Source: Hassallia byssoidea VB512170
GTDB taxonomy: Bacteria > Cyanobacteriota > Cyanobacteriia > Cyanobacteriales > Nostocaceae
Direction of reading: 5' to 3'
NCBI RefSeq assembly: GCF_000817785.2
Contig: NZ_JTCM02000062.1
Location: forward strand, 1-37,611
Length of the DNA: 37,611 nt
The translations under genes and the position numbers were made by a program. The notes under the pieces were generated by a model. That model worked only from the letters and a program-made list of their open reading frames with translations, was not told the origin of the DNA and did not search any database. The number at the start of each line of letters is the position of its first letter. Position 1 is the stretch's first letter. This document shows positions 33,407 through 37,611 of the stretch, in pieces.

Positions 33407-33575
33407 TACCTGACCTCCCGTTTAAAATAACTTACAGTAGCTTTATAGTCTTACACATAGTAATTGCGGCAGCTACCACCCAAATTCTAGTCTCTTAAAC
33501 AAGGTTTGGTTTCTTAATGTTAAAGTTTCGCAACTTAAACCTCAATAAAAGATACAATTTACATATGTATTTATA
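33371..33575. repeat. 205-bp direct duplication, copy 2
   Basis: Partner of 31663-31867, constant offset 1708 bp. Its gene-side edge joins at TTCCC to repeat DNA that is also found at the end of the cyclase gene (35803-35830). The surrounding 33248-33622 gap holds no other gene. Confidence 0.9.
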
Positions 33576-33622
33576 CTATGTAAATTTATATTGCTTGGGC
33601 TGATAGCACCATCTTGGCTTTG

Positions 33623-34762
33623 TTAAACCCTGTAAGCTTGAAGGGCATTAACTTTGTTCTTCAAGACTGGTGTAGGTAGCAACTTCATGAATATTTCCCG
33701 TAATGCCACAGCAGCACGATTCTCCCATTGACCAAGTTTCGCTGCTTGTAAAGACTCTTCAACAATCATTTTGGTGCGAGCAAACCTCTGTGATTCGTAC
33801 TGTTCAAAAGCAGCTTTCGTGTCAGATGCAAGCAAACATTTGGTAACAACAATCGCATCTTCAAGTGCCATGCACGCACCCTGTCCCAAAGTTGGCAGTG
33901 TTGGATGTGCAGCATCACCCAGCAAGGTGATATTTTGCTGACTCCAAGGCTGAGTAGGCACGCGGTCATAAAGATCGTTCCTGAGGATGTTTGCTTCATC
34001 TGTAGCTGCAATCAATTCAGGAATAGGCTCACACCAATCTTGAAACATCAACTGAAGCTCTTTTTTGCGTCCGATCGCTGCGTCAGGTTGTCCCTCGGTT
34101 GCTTTGGCTGCTACATACCAGTACATACGTTTTTTGCCAATCATCACAAAGCCAAAGCCTCTGCCATAGCCTAAAAATTCGCGGATGCAATCATGACGGT
34201 GTGCGCTGGGGATGTAATCAGTAAGACCGCGCCACGCCGTAAAACCACGATATATCGGTTTGCCATCACCTAAAAGTTGCGATCGCACACGCGAATTGAG
34301 ACCATCCGCTCCAATCAAAGCATCGCTCTCAACAGTTAAGCCTGAAGCGAAATGAATGCGAACTTTGTTTCCTACTTGCTCAAACCGCTCAAACGCTTGA
34401 CCGAAAACAAAGCGATCGCGTGGTAAGTTACGCCACAGTATAGCGTGCAAATCCGCACGATGGATGCATATAGCTGGAACCTCGAAATGGTCAACCGGCA
34501 AGGACATCAACTCCTCACCGCTTTGCGAGTTGAATTGATAACGTGCGATAAATTGACTTGCAGATAATGTGTCTTGCAACACACCTAAATTTTTCAGAAC
34601 ATGCGTAGCGTTAGCCCAAAGAGCCACTCCAGCCCCTACTTCCGGCAATTCGGGGGTTCGCTCGTAAACCATAACATCAAATCCGGCATGGTGGAGTGCA
34701 AGCGCGGTTGCTGCACCACCAATTCCTCCGCCAACAATGACAATTTTCTTCGCTGTTTGCAT
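33623..34762 (-). CDS. FAD-dependent monooxygenase (aromatic hydroxylase type)
   Basis: 379 aa class A flavin hydroxylase: dinucleotide loop VGGGIGGAATALAL (9-22), DG motif ALIGADGLNSRVR, and LLGDAAHPTLPTLGQGACMALEDA binding the FAD ribityl chain. Family members hydroxylate or epoxidise aromatic and isoprenoid substrates (salicylate, 6-hydroxynicotinate, zeaxanthin); the substrate is not readable here. No transmembrane anchor. Transcribed away from the TetR gene at 34992, with matching operator words in the 229-bp shared region, so it is probably its target. Confidence 0.88.
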   Translation of the reverse strand: MQTAKKIVIVGGGIGGAATALALHHAGFDVMVYERTPELPEVGAGVALWANATHVLKNLGVLQDTLSASQFIARYQFNSQSGEELMSLPVDHFEVPAICIHRADLHAILWRNLPRDRFVFGQAFERFEQVGNKVRIHFASGLTVESDALIGADGLNSRVRSQLLGDGKPIYRGFTAWRGLTDYIPSAHRHDCIREFLGYGRGFGFVMIGKKRMYWYVAAKATEGQPDAAIGRKKELQLMFQDWCEPIPELIAATDEANILRNDLYDRVPTQPWSQQNITLLGDAAHPTLPTLGQGACMALEDAIVVTKCLLASDTKAAFEQYESQRFARTKMIVEESLQAAKLGQWENRAAVALREIFMKLLPTPVLKNKVNALQAYRV

Positions 34763-34818
34763 CTGCTTAATTTTCTAGAAGGTATACTATTATAAGCATT
34801 TTGCGATTTTAATCGACT

Positions 34819-34830
34819 TACTTGTCAGTC
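34819..34830. promoter_or_regulatory. Candidate TetR operator, monooxygenase side
   Basis: TACTTGTCAGTC; the reverse complement differs in one base from the palindrome GACTGACAAGTC at 34961. Confidence 0.55.
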
Positions 34831-34960
34831 TATTAAAATATATTGTGCATGACAATGTATATAAAGATTTCTAAAGTCTATTAACCCAATACCTTCTCTC
34901 TCCGTGTCAGCGATGCACTGACTCTTAAACTTGACAGCAAGCGTTTTTAGAATCTAAGCT

Positions 34961-34972
34961 GACTGACAAGTC
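34961..34972. promoter_or_regulatory. Candidate TetR operator, regulator side
   Basis: GACT-GACA-AGTC, 20 bp before the GTG start of the TetR gene; matches the site at 34819. Confidence 0.55.
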
Positions 34973-34991
34973 TGTTGAGGATTGTAATTGC

Positions 34992-35645
34992 GTGGCACGT
35001 ATTGTCAAAACAAGTCGATCGTATGGTACTAAGCAAGTTCGTGATGCTGAAGCAACCCAAGCTATTATTTTAGAGGCAGCTGAAGAAGAGTTTGCCAAGC
35101 ATGGTTTAGCAGCAGCTCGAACAGAAGCGATCGCTGCAAAGACAGGGGTTGCCAAGTCAATGATTTACTACTACTTCAAAGATAAAGAGGGTTTGTATCG
35201 AGCTGTTTTAGAGCGATCGCACTCAGAACTGATCCAAACGAATCAACAATTAGACTTGGATCAACTTTCACCGGAAACAGCATTAAAGCAGTTCCTCACT
35301 GCATTGCTCGATTGTGTATCACGCAACCCCAAACTACCGCTGATAATGCTTTATGAAGCCGTGCAGAATCAAGGACGGTACTATAAAAATTCTAGCTCTT
35401 TAACCATTGATACCACCCTCATAACAATTTTAGAGCGAGGTATCGCTACTGGAGTATTTCGCACTCTCGATCCATTTCAAGCAGCAATCAATATTATGGG
35501 AAGTTGCTTGTTCTACTACATTGGTCATGAAAATATTAAGCATCATGCACGCGGTAAACGTCTACTCAGCAAAGCAATGCTCGAACAACATACTCAGGAA
35601 GTGATTTCGTTTACCTTAGCTGGTGTACAATCCCAAAAGCAATAA
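34992..35645 (+). CDS. TetR-family regulator
   Basis: 217 aa, GTG start at 34992 preceded by TTGAGGATTG. Helix-turn-helix: ARTEAIAAKTGVAKSMIYYYFKDKEGLY. The basic N-terminus (ARIVKTSRSYGTKQVRD) would add DNA contacts. Ligand domain matches the TetR C-terminal type with NPKLPLIMLYEAVQNQGRYY. Divergent from the FAD monooxygenase; probably represses it until an aromatic ligand binds. Confidence 0.88.
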   Translation: MARIVKTSRSYGTKQVRDAEATQAIILEAAEEEFAKHGLAAARTEAIAAKTGVAKSMIYYYFKDKEGLYRAVLERSHSELIQTNQQLDLDQLSPETALKQFLTALLDCVSRNPKLPLIMLYEAVQNQGRYYKNSSSLTIDTTLITILERGIATGVFRTLDPFQAAINIMGSCLFYYIGHENIKHHARGKRLLSKAMLEQHTQEVISFTLAGVQSQKQ

Positions 35646-35654
35646 CTCAAAGCG

Positions 35655-35819
35655 AATTGTTAGTTGTTAGTTGTTGGTTGCTGGTTGCTGGTTGTTAGTT
35701 GTTAGTTGTTGGTTGCTGGTTGCTAGTAGTCAAAATGTACCACAACCACTAACTCCTACTCCTACTCCTAACTCCTAACTCCTAACCACTAACTCCTAAC
35801 CACTAACCACTAACTCCTA
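35655..35819. repeat. TTAGTTG/TGGTTGC then CTAACTC heptad tract
   Basis: The left half is TTAGTTG-type and the right half CTAACTC-type, complementary to each other, so the tract can fold into a hairpin between the convergent TetR and cyclase genes. The cyclase stop codon (35817-35819) lies inside the tract. Confidence 0.8.
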
Positions 35820-37442
35820 ACAACTTCCCAAATGATGCATTTTCGTCTGATAAACTTTGACTAATCGATTAATCCCTTTAAAACGATAATGTCCCATCTC
35901 TTGAAAATCGCAGCGTTGCGAAAGCATTTTATAAGTAACTTCACTGATGACACATTCACTAGGAGGACAAACAGCCTCCATCCGCGCCGCGAGATTAATA
36001 GTTGCGCCTAAAGCTGTATAATCTACTCTTTGGGAACTGCCGACATCGCCAACGACAGCCTTACCGCTGTTAATCGCAACACGTAATTGTAGCGATTCTT
36101 GCCAAAAACCATTCGCGTTAAGCTGTTCGAGACGAGTTAACATACCCTTGGCAGCAGCGACGGCTCTATCTGCATGATCTAATTGCGGTTCCGGTGCGCC
36201 AAAAAATGCCATAATACAATCGCCAATATATTTATCTAAAGTGCCGCCCCAGCCAAACACTTCTTGTAACATTTCTTCAAATAAATTATTTAGTAATTGA
36301 GCAACTTCAGTTGGTGTAACTCGTTCGGAAATTGCTGTAAAGCCGACTAAATCGGCAAATAAAATGCTGATTTCAGTTTCTACGGGTGCTAAACGACCAT
36401 TGGGCAATCCTCCCACAGATATCAACTGTTGCACAACTGCGGGAGAATGATAGCGTTCTAATCTTTGGCGAATTACTTCTTCAGTTTTGAGTTTTTCTAC
36501 TAACAACCAACGTTGAACGCTAGAAGCGACAAGATTTGCTAAAGCGGAAAAAAAGCTTAATTCTTCCTCACCTTCATTGTCCCAATGATAAGAAGAAAGA
36601 GTAGCATCAGCATAAAGAACGCCGACAACTTTATTTTCATCCCATAAAGGTACAGCCATCGCGCTGCGAATACCTTTGATTAAAATGCTGTTTTCTCCAG
36701 CAAATCGTTCATCTTTTTGAGCGTCAGCAGTTTGAATCGCGACTTTTTCTGCAAATACTTTTTGGCAAATACTACGACTAATCCAACTGCCATCGGCTGC
36801 TAAATTTTGTTGTTGAAAAGCTCTTCTAGTGGCAGAGTTCATTAACTCTAGTTTACCGCTTCCATGCACATCAATTAACAATGCCAAGCGATCGATACTG
36901 TCGAGGTAACGAAAAATAACTTGCTGCACCTGTGAAAAAATTTCTTCAATAGATGCGGCTGCACACAGATTCTTGGCTATATCTACTAAGTCTTTGAGTC
37001 GGGCAATGGTTTGGTCTTTATTAGTTGTCTCCCCGTCCTTAGCGTTAGGTTGTATCCATTTTTCTTGCAATTGTTGGACATTGCGAAGAATTGTTCTTTG
37101 TTCAGCAACTTCCTGTTGTCTGGGGCTGAGTGGCGGTTCAGTATAATCTGCATACAGCACTAGTAAACTAACATCGCCCAGCCAAACAATATCGCCGTGC
37201 TGCAACTTTTGAGGAGAGGTAACAAGACGTTCATTTAATTGCGTGCCGTTTTTGCTGCCCAAGTCTTCAATAGTCCACAAATCGGCGGCAATTTTCACTA
37301 AGCGGGCATGGCAACGAGAAACTCCCCCAAAAGGTAAGTAGAAGTCACATTCGGGCAAACGTCCGATGGTGAATACATCTTGATTCACCGTCACCGTTGT
37401 GTCGTTATCTCCCTCTTGTAGGCGTAGTTTGAGTTCAGTCAT
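35817..37442 (-). CDS. FHA-GAF-class III adenylate/guanylate cyclase
   Basis: 541 aa, three domains. FHA at 1-100: FTIGRLPECD, GVSRCHARL, LGSKNGT (binds phosphothreonine). GAF at about 145-310 (RSAMAVPLWDENKVVGVLYAD). Cyclase at 345-530: metal Asp in LFADLVGFT and in YIGDCIMAFFG, substrate region VDYTALGATINLAARME with the transition-state Asn and Arg. The substrate-selecting Lys (LDKYIGD) and Asp in VDYT fit ATP, so cAMP is likely. It would link a phosphoprotein signal and a GAF ligand to cAMP. The last codons overlap a repeat tract. Confidence 0.92.
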   Translation of the reverse strand: MTELKLRLQEGDNDTTVTVNQDVFTIGRLPECDFYLPFGGVSRCHARLVKIAADLWTIEDLGSKNGTQLNERLVTSPQKLQHGDIVWLGDVSLLVLYADYTEPPLSPRQQEVAEQRTILRNVQQLQEKWIQPNAKDGETTNKDQTIARLKDLVDIAKNLCAAASIEEIFSQVQQVIFRYLDSIDRLALLIDVHGSGKLELMNSATRRAFQQQNLAADGSWISRSICQKVFAEKVAIQTADAQKDERFAGENSILIKGIRSAMAVPLWDENKVVGVLYADATLSSYHWDNEGEEELSFFSALANLVASSVQRWLLVEKLKTEEVIRQRLERYHSPAVVQQLISVGGLPNGRLAPVETEISILFADLVGFTAISERVTPTEVAQLLNNLFEEMLQEVFGWGGTLDKYIGDCIMAFFGAPEPQLDHADRAVAAAKGMLTRLEQLNANGFWQESLQLRVAINSGKAVVGDVGSSQRVDYTALGATINLAARMEAVCPPSECVISEVTYKMLSQRCDFQEMGHYRFKGINRLVKVYQTKMHHLGSC

Positions 37443-37539
37443 GACAATGATAGATTAATCCACCGAAGCTGGGGTGCAAGCAACCAATACGGTAAAGGAT
37501 ACGCCAAGGGTTAGCCCTACGCTAAAACGCCGACATTAC

Positions 37540-37611
37540 GGGACAGCCAAGTTTAATAGATCCAAGGGCACAAGAGCGACTATCAAAGGATGAAGGAACC
37601 GTCTCCGTTTT
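37540..37611. repeat. Palindromic dispersed element, copy 3 (cut by the window end)
   Basis: GGACAGCC, AAGTTTAATAGATCC, CGAC and GGATGAAGG occur in the order and spacing of copy 1 (3939-3990). The GGGACAGCC arm has a degenerate partner near 37599. No gene is seen between 37443 and 37539. Confidence 0.65.

Noticed and set aside
31663-33575. Composite transposon ends
   Set aside because: The 205-bp direct repeats include a gene start and promoter, have no terminal inverted repeats, and there is no transposase between them.

Overview
The window comes from a filamentous cyanobacterium, most likely of the Nostoc/Tolypothrix/Scytonema kind. The signs are abundant GCGATCGC (HIP1-type) octamers, tracts of tandem 7-8-nt repeats between genes, many dispersed palindromes, and typical cyanobacterial families: a GUN4 domain, CHAT and caspase proteases, a cyanobacterial long-form ferredoxin, HisZ, an FHA-GAF-cyclase, and the 2-oxoglutarate decarboxylase/succinic semialdehyde dehydrogenase pair. 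Names rest on motifs read by eye; no database search was possible.

Layout. 0.1-3.3 kb (minus): a caspase-like protease fused to a GUN4 domain, and an EAL-domain protein. 3.5-4.6 kb: two small unknown genes, one carrying a palindromic repeat inside its reading frame, and tRNA-Ser(GGA). 4.7-9.4 kb (plus): long [2Fe-2S] ferredoxin, nuclease-like lipoprotein, an MbnP-like/MbnH-like 'metallo-mystery pair' whose cytochrome gene is frameshifted, and an inositol-monophosphatase-family enzyme. 9.5-13 kb (plus): J-domain/TPR protein overlapping hisZ, bacterial-type ferredoxin, LivF-type ABC ATPase. 13-17.7 kb: a repeat-rich TpsA-type secreted protein without a visible partner and an exported beta-carbonic anhydrase. 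17.7-21.4 kb: a gene-free repeat zone, an ArsR-SRPBCC operon, clpP, and two multiply frameshifted relics (SnoaL/DUF4440-like and GNAT). 21.4-23.3 kb: JAMM metalloprotease next to a MoeB-rhodanese fusion.

23.3-28.5 kb (minus) is the most defence-like part: a CHAT-protease/STAND-ATPase gene, a small acidic protein, an HNH endonuclease and a membrane STAND-ATPase lie in one tight co-directional run, with an overlapping pair of small genes upstream. The two ATPases share the same entry motif ahead of the P-loop, which makes this a candidate undescribed multi-effector operon.

28.5-31.7 kb (minus) holds the two enzymes that close the cyanobacterial TCA cycle. Their 5' region (205 bp, about 95 percent identical) is repeated 1.7 kb away, so that the two copies bracket a TetR/AhpD-like divergent pair with clear operators. 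33.6-35.6 kb is a second divergent pair, an FAD monooxygenase and a TetR regulator. 35.8-37.4 kb is an FHA-GAF-class III cyclase, and the window ends inside a third copy of the palindromic element first seen at 3.9 kb.
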